62,113 nt of DNA from Acidobacteriaceae bacterium (GCA_003134815.1 PLCO01000061.1:1-62113), one strand, 5' to 3'; positions 37,009-45,800 are shown, numbered from the stretch's first letter. The notes: generated by a model from the letters alone, not told the origin. A program made the numbers and translations.

Positions 37009-37035
37009 GGCAGCTACTAGCTGCTAGCACCTAGC
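37009..37035. repeat. CTAGCTAG-type short repeats after fabH
   Basis: Overlapping AGCTACTAGCTGCTAGCACCTAGC units directly follow the fabH stop. A related string (AGGGAGCTAGTAGCTAGAGG, then CTAGAAGCTA) occurs ~100 bp on at 37121-37152, and another at 44201. Confidence 0.75.
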
Positions 37036-37120
37036 TTGGTCGATTCGGTTGACCTGGTTGTGTTGAATTGTGCATTACTTTCTTCAGATGGAGCCCTTGA
37101 TGCGGCGGAATGCAGAAAAA

Positions 37121-37152
37121 AGGGAGCTAGTAGCTAGAGGCTAGAAGCTAAT
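37121..37152. repeat. CTAGCTAG-type short repeats before hpf
   Basis: GAGCTAGTAGCTAGAGGCTA and following GAAGCTA are degenerate direct and inverted copies of the unit seen after fabH at 37009. They lie about 75 bp before the hpf start. Confidence 0.75.
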
Positions 37153-37228
37153 GGCTCGTCCGTCATATACTGTGCTCCACAAATGCCGGATTTCAGTGCC
37201 GGCCAGCGATGCCAAGCGGAGGGCGACC

Positions 37229-37855
37229 ATGGACGTAGCGATCACCGCTCGAAAAGGGAGAATCTCCAGGGCGCTGCGCGAGCAGGCAGAGGAGGGGATG
37301 GAGCGCATGGGCCGCATTCTAGGCCGCACGGCGCACGCCAGCGTCACCTTTACTACAGAGCGCCACGTCCACATCGTGGAGCTGACCGTCCAGGGCCGCC
37401 TGCACAGATTTGCGGCCACCGGCAAGGCCGATACGCCTATCGCAGCGCTGCGCGAAGCCATCGAGCATGCCGAGCATCAGGCGAATCGTTACCGCGATCG
37501 ACGGCTCGTCAGCAAGCGATTGCCCAAAGGCGATAAAGTGCTAACGGCGCCGCCCGTGACGCGGCCCAAAGCGCGCGTTGAACCGGATGGCGAGGAAACA
37601 AGTTTGTCTCGCCTCAAAAGCAAGGCGCGTGCCTCGATCGCGGTCCACTCCTTTCCCGCCAACGCCGCGGTCGTCGAGCCGCACATCGTCAAGAGCGGCG
37701 AGGCTATCTCGCTGAGGCCCATGACGATTGAGGAGGCCGTCAAGGATGCAGAGTTTCGCGACCGCGATCTGCTCATCTTCCGCACTGTTTCCGGAGACAC
37801 GTTCGTTCTGCATCGTCGCCGAGACGGCCAGATGGAATTGGTGGAACTGCCTTAG
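37229..37855 (+). CDS. hpf: Long-form ribosome hibernation promoting factor
   Basis: A 208-residue protein that dimerises 70S ribosomes into 100S particles in starvation. The N-terminal HPF/YfiA domain has AREQ-type helix EQAEEGMERMGRILG, then TFTTERHVHIVELTV and ALREAIEHAEHQANRYRDRR. A ~50-residue linker leads to the C-terminal dimerisation domain (SGEAISLRPMTIEEAV, IFRTVSGDTFVLHRRRDG), typical of the long form. The frame runs open to 37151, but ATG 37229 has GGAGGG 5-10 nt upstream and starts at the first HPF strand (DVAITARKG). It is the first gene of a stretch ending in rapZ, recalling rpoN-hpf-ptsN-rapZ clusters. Confidence 0.93.
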   Translation: MDVAITARKGRISRALREQAEEGMERMGRILGRTAHASVTFTTERHVHIVELTVQGRLHRFAATGKADTPIAALREAIEHAEHQANRYRDRRLVSKRLPKGDKVLTAPPVTRPKARVEPDGEETSLSRLKSKARASIAVHSFPANAAVVEPHIVKSGEAISLRPMTIEEAVKDAEFRDRDLLIFRTVSGDTFVLHRRRDGQMELVELP

Positions 37856-38161
37856 GGCCCGTTAGCAGGCCCTGATGGGGCCTCGCTGCATTACTCGTAT
37901 CTCATTTTCTGTTGCGAACGATTTCTCATCCTGCGGTTCTCTCCTTGCCGCTTTTGCCAGCGGATCTCATGCCGGAGTGCTGAGGATTCGTGCCCGCGCT
38001 GTGCGGGCATTTGATGGTGAATGCAGGAATACGTACCGCGACGTGGAAAATTCGCGCAAATTATGCATTTTGCTGGACTTTGGTTGCACTGACTGACCGA
38101 ATTTGGGTATGGTCCACCGGTCTGCGGCCGCATACGATTTAAACAATATACGACTTGATAT
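37856..38161. other. 306-bp gap after hpf
   Basis: The hpf stop codon lies inside a small hairpin (AGGGCC, 37854-37859, with GGCCCT, 37868-37873), which may terminate hpf. The rest shows no gene or known RNA. The last 60 bp before the next ATG are AT-richer and lack an obvious Shine-Dalgarno. Confidence 0.5.
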
Positions 38162-40315
38162 ATGGCGACCTCAGCGGCAAGCGCCGGAGCGAGATCGAAG
38201 TTCCAGGTCGAAATTAAAGCAAGCGCAAGCGGAGAAGCGGACAGCTCCGGGGAGGCCACTGGGTTGAATCTCTACAAGGACGCGAACCCGGATGCGCAGC
38301 GTGAGGTCCTCGACGGGCTTCCGGTCCTCGTGTTCCTTGAGCGCGCGGGAAGAATCGTCTTTGCCAATACCGAAGCGCGCCGCACGCTGGGCCTGACAGA
38401 AGGCGAGTGGACTTCGCACCCGGTTGAAGAAGTAATCTGGGGACTTTTTCCCGGCACCGCGGAACCGCAGACACTTTTGACCGGCACCGAGCGCAGCAGT
38501 CCGTTTCACGCCACTCTTCATGACACCAAAGGCCTGCTGATCCCCGTTGAAGGCACCTACAGCATTCTCAACCCGGAGCGGCGCGAGGCGGTTATCGTGG
38601 CCCATCCGAGCGACCGGGAGCGCGCTCCGAGGTCGCGCCTGATGGAGGATGTGCTGGCCAGTCTTCCAGAGGGAGTCGCCATTGAGTACCAGAATCATGT
38701 GCTCTATGCCAATCCGGCCTTTACCAGAATGTTCGGCTACACCACAGAGGACGCCAGCGGCACCAGTCTTCGCGAGCTGATTGTGCCGGAAACTCGACGC
38801 AACGAAAATGCGGCGCTGCTGAAAGCCGTTGACGAACATGGATCGGCGACGTCAGAAACGGTGCGCAGCAACAAGGCCGGCGAGCTGGTGGACGTGAGCC
38901 TGCAGATCGCTCCGCTGCTCGTGGATGGCGGCAGGGTGGGCTACGTTTTTACATTCCGCGACATCGGCGAGCACAGGCAGACCGAAGAGAAACTGCAGCA
39001 CGACGCCATGCACGATGTGCTCACGGGTCTGCCCAACCGGGCGCTCTTTCTCGACCACGTAAACCTCATGCTCAGCCGGCGTCTGCGCGATGCCGGTCAG
39101 AACTGCGGCGTTCTTTATATCGACCTCGATGGGTTCAAGCAAGTCAATGACAGCCTGGGCCACGCCGCAGGCGACGCTCTGCTTGTGGCGGTTGCCGGCC
39201 GTCTTCGCGCTTCGTTGCGCCCTCAGGACTCGGCTGCTCGGCTGGGCGGAGACGAGTTTGCCGTTTTGGTTGAGAGCATTCTTTCCGCATACGATCTCGA
39301 AGTGGTGGCCACTCGCATTTTGCGCGAGATGGAGCGGTCCTTCGAAATCTTTGGGCGAGACGTCCACGCCGGCGCAAGCATCGGCGCAGCCATGGCCGGC
39401 GCTGATCACGCATCAGCCGATGTTCTCGTACGGGATGCTGACTTTGCCATGTACCGCGCCAAACAGGCCGGCGGCGGCCGTTTCGAAATCTTCGACAAGC
39501 ACCTGGAGATCTCCGTCGCCAGCAATCGGGAGCGGGAGCGCGAGATTCGTTCCGCAGTCAACAAGCGGCAGTTTGTGTTCCGGTATCAGCCCATCTATCG
39601 CCTCGTGAGCGGCCTGCTGGAGGGATTTGAGTCCTCTCTCAGCCTGCGCCGCGCCGACGGGACCGTGGAAAGCTTTAGCGATATGATGACCGTCGCTGAA
39701 GACAGCAGCCTATCCATTCTGCTGAGTCGCGAGGCGATCGACGCCGCATGCGCGCAACTGTGCACATTCACTCAACGCGTGCCCGATCAGGAGTTGATCC
39801 TGACTGTCAACCTGACGCGCCGCCAGCTCTTTCATCCCGACCTGATCGCGCATCTGATGAAGGCTCTCGCGGCCAGCGGCGCTGACCCGTCGCGCCTCAT
39901 GTTTGAAGCCCCGGAGAGCGCATTCAACGAGAATCCAGACGCAGCGGTGGCCATTCTGCAGCGCCTGGCTGACTGGCAGGTGCGCGTCGCCATTGACGAC
40001 TTCGGAAGCACCCTCGCGCCGTTGAATTATCTGGTTCAACTTCCTGTAGGCATGATCAAGCTCGCCCCACGGCTCACCGCGGCCGCGCTCTCATCGGGCC
40101 GCCAGTTGGCCGTGCTTGAAGCGCTCATTCACCTTGGCAACACGCTGGGCCTGCAAATCGTAGCCCAGGGAATCGAATCTCAACAGCAGCTCGCGGCGCT
40201 CACGCGCATGGGATGCGCTTTAGGACAAGGCCCGCTGCTGTCACCGCCTCTCGACGCGGATCGCGCACTCGCGCTGGCCGAGACCGGCTTATGGGCGTTC
40301 GCGCCAGGAATCTGA
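38162..40315 (+). CDS. PAS-PAS-GGDEF-EAL protein with degenerate EAL domain
   Basis: A 717-residue cytosolic c-di-GMP protein. Two PAS-like domains (about 47-160 and 168-285, with GVAIEYQNHVLYANPAFTRMFGY) are followed by GGDEF. It has an intact active motif LGGDEFAVL (360-368) and an intact inhibitory site RPQD five residues before GGDEF, so cyclase activity is plausible. The EAL domain (about 460-705) is eroded: the EAL tripeptide region reads GFESSLSL, LEITES-like reads FEAPES, DDFGTG reads DDFGST, and the KID region reads IKLAPRL. Phosphodiesterase activity is therefore unlikely. It stands where ptsN is often found, between hpf and rapZ. No ligand for the PAS domains can be named. Confidence 0.9.
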   Translation: MATSAASAGARSKFQVEIKASASGEADSSGEATGLNLYKDANPDAQREVLDGLPVLVFLERAGRIVFANTEARRTLGLTEGEWTSHPVEEVIWGLFPGTAEPQTLLTGTERSSPFHATLHDTKGLLIPVEGTYSILNPERREAVIVAHPSDRERAPRSRLMEDVLASLPEGVAIEYQNHVLYANPAFTRMFGYTTEDASGTSLRELIVPETRRNENAALLKAVDEHGSATSETVRSNKAGELVDVSLQIAPLLVDGGRVGYVFTFRDIGEHRQTEEKLQHDAMHDVLTGLPNRALFLDHVNLMLSRRLRDAGQNCGVLYIDLDGFKQVNDSLGHAAGDALLVAVAGRLRASLRPQDSAARLGGDEFAVLVESILSAYDLEVVATRILREMERSFEIFGRDVHAGASIGAAMAGADHASADVLVRDADFAMYRAKQAGGGRFEIFDKHLEISVASNREREREIRSAVNKRQFVFRYQPIYRLVSGLLEGFESSLSLRRADGTVESFSDMMTVAEDSSLSILLSREAIDAACAQLCTFTQRVPDQELILTVNLTRRQLFHPDLIAHLMKALAASGADPSRLMFEAPESAFNENPDAAVAILQRLADWQVRVAIDDFGSTLAPLNYLVQLPVGMIKLAPRLTAAALSSGRQLAVLEALIHLGNTLGLQIVAQGIESQQQLAALTRMGCALGQGPLLSPPLDADRALALAETGLWAFAPGI

Positions 40316-40462
40316 CTCCGCTCCGGCTGGGCCGATAGCCTGCGCGTGTCCGCTATTTTATTTCCCAGTTTGGATTCCGGTGTAGCATTGAATCGAATGA
40401 CGCCCCTGAAGCCCTCGCGCCGATTGAAAAAATCGCGAACAGCAACCCGCAGGAAAACGGCG

Positions 40463-41314
40463 GTGAAGCATCTCATTATTCTCACCGGGATCTCCGGCGC
40501 AGGCAAAGCCTCGGCGCTCAAGGCCTTTGAGGACCTTGGATTTCACTGTGTGGACAACCTGCCGCTCGAATTGCTGCCGCAATTCGCAGGCCTCGTCGGC
40601 AAGTCCACTGAGGTTGAACGCGCCGCGGTGGTGATGGATGTTCGCGAGGGCGCCACTCTCGACCGCCTGCCACAGATTCTCAAGAGCATCAGGAAGATTC
40701 TCGATACCAGGGTTGTCTATCTCGACGCTCAGGACGCCGTGCTCGTCCGCCGCTATTCTGAGACACGCCGCCCGCACCCCCTCGGCCAGTCAGACACCGT
40801 CTGGCGCTCCATCGTTGAAGAGCGTCAGCTTCTCGATCCCATTCGCAACGTGGCTGACACGCTTATTGACACCTCCAACTTCAACGTCCACGAGCTGCGC
40901 GCGGAAATTCTCGCCCGCTTCGGCCACGACAAGCAAACCAAGCGTCTCCTCATCTCGTGCCTCAGTTTTGGATTCAAGAATGGCGTGCCCCTCGACGCCG
41001 ATATGGTCTTCGATGTGCGCTTCCTGCCCAACCCCCATTTCGTTCCCGAATTTCGCAAGAAGACCGGCCTCGATCCGAAAGTTGCCGCATACGTTCGCGG
41101 ATTTCCGCAGACGAAGGAGTTTCTCAATCGCGTTACAAAGCTCATGCTTTATCTGCTTCCTCATTACGTGAAGGAAGGGAAGAGCTATTTGACAGTCGCT
41201 TTCGGCTGCACCGGCGGCCAGCACCGCAGCGTGATGATGGCCGAGGAGCTTGCCAGACGTCTGGGCAAAGCTGGCTACCTGGTCAAGGCGCTGCATCGCG
41301 ACATTGTGCGCTGA
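40463..41314 (+). CDS. rapZ: RNase adapter / nucleotide-binding protein RapZ
   Basis: A 283-residue RapZ (YvcJ/DUF: P-loop plus UPF0042 fold). It shows TGISGAGKASALKAFEDLGFHCVDNLP at the N-terminus and FKNGVPLDADMVFDVRFLPNP in the middle. The C-terminal signature FGCTGGQHRSVMMAEEL is present. Oddity: the P-loop ends GKA (Ala16) instead of GKS/T, so the hydroxyl that coordinates Mg-nucleotide is missing. I chose the GTG at 40463 since AGGAAAA lies 8 nt upstream and the family normally starts near here. A GTG at 40346 and ATG at 40397 are in frame. In enteric bacteria RapZ controls GlmS through RNase E; here the role is unknown. Confidence 0.92.
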   Translation: MKHLIILTGISGAGKASALKAFEDLGFHCVDNLPLELLPQFAGLVGKSTEVERAAVVMDVREGATLDRLPQILKSIRKILDTRVVYLDAQDAVLVRRYSETRRPHPLGQSDTVWRSIVEERQLLDPIRNVADTLIDTSNFNVHELRAEILARFGHDKQTKRLLISCLSFGFKNGVPLDADMVFDVRFLPNPHFVPEFRKKTGLDPKVAAYVRGFPQTKEFLNRVTKLMLYLLPHYVKEGKSYLTVAFGCTGGQHRSVMMAEELARRLGKAGYLVKALHRDIVR

Positions 41315-41346
41315 ATATTCGGGTAGTTCGAAGGCATGGCGCTAGA

Positions 41347-42306
41347 TCAGCGAATCGGCAACCCGTCCAGCCAACGGCTCAGCGCATCGGACGCATCCCT
41401 GTTGACGTCCTCTGCGGGATTCAACCAGACAAGCATCTTGCGCGCGGCGACCCTTTTGTAAGCCTCGGGCTCTTGCGTTGCGACACTTCGATTCGCCGCA
41501 TCTGTGCGCTCGAACCACAACAGCGGCACGCGCAGTGCTCCGACGGCCGCGTCTATATCGTAGCGGTCGCGCACCAGCAGGCGCGCGGGAACCAACCGCG
41601 CACGAGAATCGCTGAAGATTGCATTCGCTGGATCGTCGGGCGGCGAATCGACGACTACCCCAGCCAGTTCTGGATGCTCCGAGGCAACTTCGAGAGCAAG
41701 ATTCGCGCCCAGGCCTGTGCCATCCAACACGATCGTGGCGGCGTCGATCTGACGTGTCCCGATCAGATAATTGACCGCCCAATTTGCATCTTGGCGCAAG
41801 TGCGCCTCGCTGGGCCGCGCGAACTGGCTCGCTCCGTAGCCGCGATAGTCGAACGCCAGCACATTCACGCCCACGCCGTGCATCCGCACCAGTTCGTCCA
41901 CCGTGTCGCCCAAATTTCCGTTTTCGCCGTGCAGGTAAATCACTGTGAACCGCGCCAGCCGAGATCCCTGCGTAGCGGGAATCCACCAGCCCTTAAGCCG
42001 AGGCACGCCCGTGTCCGTGGTCGCGAATGCAACCGGATGGAAGGCCAACCCCACACTGGCCGGCGTTCTTGTCACCACTGCGGCCGGATGGTAGAGCAGT
42101 TGCCAACTCCCCTGCCAAAAAAGCAGGCACAGCCCCAGCCAGCCGCAGAAGCATGCAGCTGCGATCGTCGCGCACAACGCGAACAGGAGCCATCGCCCCG
42201 AGACAAGTGGCGTTTTCCCTCGGCTTTGTTCGCCGCCGGCATCACCCTTTGAGTTTGATGGCGGCTTCCGCGGCACAATTTGCGATTTGGTTTTCTTGCG
42301 CGACAT
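41347..42306 (-). CDS. Membrane-anchored alpha/beta-hydrolase-fold protein lacking the nucleophile
   Basis: A 319-residue protein with an N-terminal TM segment (about 36-64, LFALCATIAAACFCGWLGL) and an extracytoplasmic alpha/beta-hydrolase domain (YLHGENGNLGD, FDYRGYGAS). The nucleophile elbow, normally GxSxG, reads LDGTGLGANL: Gly198 stands at the Ser position. The usual acid and His positions are also unclear (WFERTDAANRS, WLNPAEDVNRD). It belongs to the ABHD13/YqkD-like branch by overall look. Catalysis is unlikely unless another residue substitutes, so a binding or structural role is possible. ATG 42306 starts the basic N-terminal tail; the frame to 42339 is less likely. Convergent with rapZ. 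Confidence 0.75.
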   Translation of the reverse strand: MSRKKTKSQIVPRKPPSNSKGDAGGEQSRGKTPLVSGRWLLFALCATIAAACFCGWLGLCLLFWQGSWQLLYHPAAVVTRTPASVGLAFHPVAFATTDTGVPRLKGWWIPATQGSRLARFTVIYLHGENGNLGDTVDELVRMHGVGVNVLAFDYRGYGASQFARPSEAHLRQDANWAVNYLIGTRQIDAATIVLDGTGLGANLALEVASEHPELAGVVVDSPPDDPANAIFSDSRARLVPARLLVRDRYDIDAAVGALRVPLLWFERTDAANRSVATQEPEAYKRVAARKMLVWLNPAEDVNRDASDALSRWLDGLPIR

Positions 42307-42475
42307 GTTTCCGGCTCTCTGCTTGCTCGTCCGCTCCAACCTGCGGAATCAATTCCATCCTAACGGTCACCGCCGCAGACCCCGCTCCGCGCTGCGGTGT
42401 ATATTTCTCCTTGACGTGGACCAGACCATCCATGGCAAACGATTTATAGGAAGTAATTCAGGGGAAGCGATCCAG

Positions 42476-44110
42476 ATGGCAACCGCGAATCATAAGAGCC
42501 CAGCGCCTGCAACGAACGAAGTTCTCCTTATTACCAGCGGCGATTTGCGCCTCTCAGCGAACCAGGTCTGCTGGCCCGCCCAGCGCGACATGGAATCAGA
42601 ACTGACTGCGGCATTTGCGCAAAAGGGCTTCAAACTCGTCCGCGCCCACGCGTACGACGACAAAGTAAAGCACGGCTTTATCTCCTCGCAGCGTCAGGGT
42701 ATGGACGTCTTCATGAAAATCCATCCCCAGGCTCGCCTCGTCTTCGCGACCGCGGCCTGGCAGTACAGTCACCATGTTTTGCCTGGGCTGCGCTCGCACC
42801 AGGGGCCGATCCTCACCGTCGCCAACTGGTCGGGCCAGTGGCCCGGTCTCGTGGGCTTGCTCAACCTGAATGGCTCCCTGGTCAAGGCGGGCAAGCCGTT
42901 TTCTTCCATCTGGAGCAAGGACTTTACCGACGCATATTTCCAAAATGCGCTGAACGAATGGCTTCGCGATGGCAAAATCACGCACGATCTGTCGCACGTT
43001 CACGCCCTTGACAGCAGCAAGCTGCCCGCCGCAAGCGGCCTGTTGGGCGGCCGGCTGGCGAGAGAGCTGAAGCATCGCAAAGCCATCATGGGCGTATTCG
43101 ATGAAGGCTGCATGGGCATGTACAACGCCATCATCGATGATGAGTTGCTCAATCCCGCCGGAATTTTCAAGGAGCGGCTGAGCCAGTCCGCTCTCGTCGC
43201 CAAAATGCGCACGGTTACGGATGCCGAATCGCAAGCAGTGTATAAGTGGCTCGTCGCCAAAGGAGTCAAATTCGCGTTCGGCAAGGATTCCGCGACGGAG
43301 TTGACGCACGATCAGATCCTCGACCAGTGCAGGATGTACATCGCGGCCGTCCGCATCGCCCACGAATTTGGCTGCGACGCCATTGGCATTCAGTATCAGC
43401 AGGGACTCAAGGACATGGCGCCCGCATCCGATCTGGCCGAAGGACTGCTCAACAATTCCGAGCGCCCTCCGGTTTTTGACGAGAACAATGTCGAGCTTTA
43501 TGCCGGTCAGCCGCTGCCGCACTTCAACGAAGTGGACGAATGCGCCGGTGTCGACGCGCTGGTGACGAATCTCTGCTGGAAAGCGCTCGACCTCGATCCC
43601 TCAACCACGCTCCACGATGTGCGTTGGGGCGAGCATTACAAGGGTGACGGTCTTGACGCCTTTATTTGGCTGCTGCAAATCTCCGGCGCAGCTCCCGCCA
43701 ATCATTTTGTTGGCGGCTACGCGGGCGCGAGTTCGGAGCGCCAGCCCGCCATGTACTTCCCGCTCGGCGGCGGATCGCTCAAAGGCGTCGGCAAGCCCGG
43801 CGAAATTGTCTGGAGCCGCGTCTTTGTTGAGGGCGGCGCTCTCCACGCTGACCTCGGCCGCGCCACAGTTGTCAGTTTGCCCGCTGCTGAAACCGAGCGC
43901 CGCTGGCGCGAAACCACGGTACAGTGGCCCATCGTCCACGCCATTCTCCACGGCATCAGCCAGAATCAAATGATGGCTCGCCACCGCGCCAACCACCTGA
44001 ATGTCGCCTACGCGCCTTCGCCTGATTCAGCTGACCAAGCTCTCGCGACCAAGGCCGCCATGCTCGCCGAGCTTGGCCTGAAGGTGCACCTCTGCGGTGT
44101 CGCGCAGTAG
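42476..44110 (+). CDS. L-fucose/L-arabinose isomerase family protein
   Basis: A 544-residue protein resembling the L-fucose/arabinose isomerase fold. It has an N-terminal Rossmann-like part (FATAAWQYSHHVLPGL, ILTVANWSGQWPGLVGLLN), a middle block with the metal-ligand-like IMGVFDEGCMGMYN (Glu), and IQYQQGLKDMAP. The C-terminal barrel has GGYAGASSERQPAMYFPLGG and a His-rich end AILHGISQNQMMARHRANHLNVAY. Such enzymes interconvert aldose and ketose with a bound Mn2+. No transporter, kinase or regulator of sugar use is nearby, so the substrate is open. ATG 42476 follows GGGGAAG by 8 nt. A strong hairpin ends the transcript. Confidence 0.75.
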   Translation: MATANHKSPAPATNEVLLITSGDLRLSANQVCWPAQRDMESELTAAFAQKGFKLVRAHAYDDKVKHGFISSQRQGMDVFMKIHPQARLVFATAAWQYSHHVLPGLRSHQGPILTVANWSGQWPGLVGLLNLNGSLVKAGKPFSSIWSKDFTDAYFQNALNEWLRDGKITHDLSHVHALDSSKLPAASGLLGGRLARELKHRKAIMGVFDEGCMGMYNAIIDDELLNPAGIFKERLSQSALVAKMRTVTDAESQAVYKWLVAKGVKFAFGKDSATELTHDQILDQCRMYIAAVRIAHEFGCDAIGIQYQQGLKDMAPASDLAEGLLNNSERPPVFDENNVELYAGQPLPHFNEVDECAGVDALVTNLCWKALDLDPSTTLHDVRWGEHYKGDGLDAFIWLLQISGAAPANHFVGGYAGASSERQPAMYFPLGGGSLKGVGKPGEIVWSRVFVEGGALHADLGRATVVSLPAAETERRWRETTVQWPIVHAILHGISQNQMMARHRANHLNVAYAPSPDSADQALATKAAMLAELGLKVHLCGVAQ

Positions 44111-44146
44111 GCGCGCAACCCCATCTTTCCGTCCGCATTCGCATCC

Positions 44147-44178
44147 TTGCGGGTCGCCGTCGCCGCGGCAACCCGCAA
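44147..44178 (+). terminator. Terminator hairpin after the isomerase
   Basis: TTGCGGGT pairs perfectly with ACCCGCAA, and an inner GCCG/CGGC extends the stem across one mismatch. The 6-nt loop is TCGCCG. It is followed by AAAATAGG rather than T's, so termination could also work for the opposite strand. Confidence 0.65.
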
Positions 44179-44200
44179 AATAGGAACCCGTACAACGTCA

Positions 44201-44220
44201 GGCTAATAGCTAGAAGCTCG
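44201..44220. repeat. GGCTAATAGCTAGAAGCT short repeat
   Basis: A third copy of the CTAGAAGCTA-type string also seen at 37121-37152. It lies between the isomerase terminator and the convergent TIGR03118 gene. Confidence 0.6.
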
Positions 44221-44258
44221 TTGCAACGTATGGGTGCCCGTCCCGGCGGAGGAAACCC

Positions 44259-45398
44259 CTATCTCCGGCCGCCATCATCACCATCGTCATCACCATCACC
44301 AAAACCATGACCAGGGATTGGACTGAAGACGATTGATGCAAAGGTACCGGCCAATTGGGCTTGTGCTCCATTGCCCGGGCCTACAGTAACGAACAGTTCG
44401 TTCGCGGCGCCATTGTTTGCGGCTCCGCCACCGAAGGCGATTCCCCACAGGTTAACGAAAAGCATCTTCCTCCCGAACTCGTCCCTTATCGTACCCACGA
44501 ACTTACCAGTCATAGGATCGAACCCATTGATGGTGCCTGGGGTGGAGTTATTTGAAACGAGCAGCGTATTGCTCAGCGGCCCAAAATTGCTGGGAGCAAG
44601 GGCAATGCCCCAAGGCTGATTGAGCGGCAGTCCGTGGATCAATGTCTTCACGAAGGTGCCATCCTCCTTGAAGACGTCGATGAAACCGCCGGCGCCCCCG
44701 CTCGGATCGGCATACGCGGCGTAAACCATGCCATTGATGTCCTGAATGCCAAATACCGAGAAGTTCGATGGGATCGCAGGATCTCCAAACGACTTCACCA
44801 GGTTAAAGTTGCCGTCGAACATATCGATATGATTGTTGGTGTTGTCTGTCGCGTAGAGAAAATTCCCCGACGGGTTGCTGGTGATGGCCAAGCCTATGTA
44901 CATTGCCTTGTTGGCCGAGTTGTCCACTTTCAGGGTCGCCAGGTTCTTGTTCACGCCCGGCGCCCAGGCGCTGATTGTGCCGTCCAGCGTGGCAAAGATG
45001 AAAGTCGAGGACTTGCCTTGAACCTGGAAGTCCCTCATCGCTCCATTGAAGACGATTCCTGTCGGCGTGCCAATCCCGTTTGCGCCTGTCGGTTCCACGG
45101 GTCCGTTTCCGACAGTGGGAATCAAAACTCTAAGTGCTTGCGGTGTTCCGGCTGCGTTATAGAGAGTCGACCATCCCGAAAGGTTATCGCTAATCCACCA
45201 GGGCGAAGTGGCGCTCCGGGCTAGTCCCCAGGCGTTGACCAGCAGTGGGTCGGTGTTCGCGGCGTGTTCGTTGAATTGATTCGAAGCCAGGTTGGTAAGG
45301 TGATATTGTGCCTGGGCCGGGGCCGAGACCATGAGAACGGCAAGGCCGAGGCACGCGGCGGCTGCGATCTTGCAAATCTGCATACTAGTTTCCTTCAT
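44259..45398 (-). CDS. TIGR03118 family secreted protein
   Basis: A 379-residue secreted protein of the TIGR03118 family (uncharacterised, common in Acidobacteria and Actinobacteria), with a predicted beta-propeller. A signal peptide (residues 7-31, cleavage at APAQAQ) is followed by repeated blade segments, NAWGLARSATSPWWISDN and TGIVFNGAMRDF, DGTISAWAPG, YATDNTNNHIDMFDGNF, GFIDVFKEDG, QPWGIALAPSNFG. The tail is Gly/Asp-rich (GFGDGDDDGDDGG), which could bind calcium. The ATG has AAGGAG 9 nt upstream. Function unknown. Confidence 0.85.
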   Translation of the reverse strand: MKETSMQICKIAAAACLGLAVLMVSAPAQAQYHLTNLASNQFNEHAANTDPLLVNAWGLARSATSPWWISDNLSGWSTLYNAAGTPQALRVLIPTVGNGPVEPTGANGIGTPTGIVFNGAMRDFQVQGKSSTFIFATLDGTISAWAPGVNKNLATLKVDNSANKAMYIGLAITSNPSGNFLYATDNTNNHIDMFDGNFNLVKSFGDPAIPSNFSVFGIQDINGMVYAAYADPSGGAGGFIDVFKEDGTFVKTLIHGLPLNQPWGIALAPSNFGPLSNTLLVSNNSTPGTINGFDPMTGKFVGTIRDEFGRKMLFVNLWGIAFGGGAANNGAANELFVTVGPGNGAQAQLAGTFASIVFSPIPGHGFGDGDDDGDDGGRR

Positions 45399-45728
45399 AC
45401 CAATTTCTCCTTAAGGGGTGTCTTGAGCTGTGGGGGTCGAACCATCTGTCTGTGCAATGCAGCACAGAACCTTCTCTGACTGACTAGCTCTGCGATCCTA
45501 GGCCGGGTCGCGCCAGGGACTTGTCACATGCTTGTCTGCAGTTTGTAAATCTTTCGTGACTGGAATCGCCCCGTCACATGGTATTTGAAGTGTGGGAGTG
45601 AGAAGAGGCGGCACGAAATGGCCGCCTGGCTGGAATGGTCGCCCCATCCTTGGGGCAGTCGCCGCGGCGGCCAGCGGCGACCCGAAAGGGACGGAACGCG
45701 TATAGCGTCAAACTGTAGGCTGACCGCC

Positions 45729-45788
45729 GAACGCTGAACGCTGAAGGCTGAAAGCTGAAAGGTAGAAGCTGGCAGCTGCACGCTGCGA
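45729..45788. repeat. GAACGCTGAA-type degenerate repeats
   Basis: GAACGCTGAACGCTGAAGGC continues as TGAAAGCTGAAAGG and AGAAGCTGGCAGCTG, a run of 7-10 bp units that decays rightward. Its style matches the GGGACTA and CTAGCTAG strings elsewhere in the window. Confidence 0.75.
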
Positions 45789-45800
45789 TTTGTTTCCGGT

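Noticed and set aside
42596..43522. 308-aa minus-strand frame opposite the isomerase gene
   Set aside because: No recognisable fold and fully covered by the plus-strand isomerase family gene.
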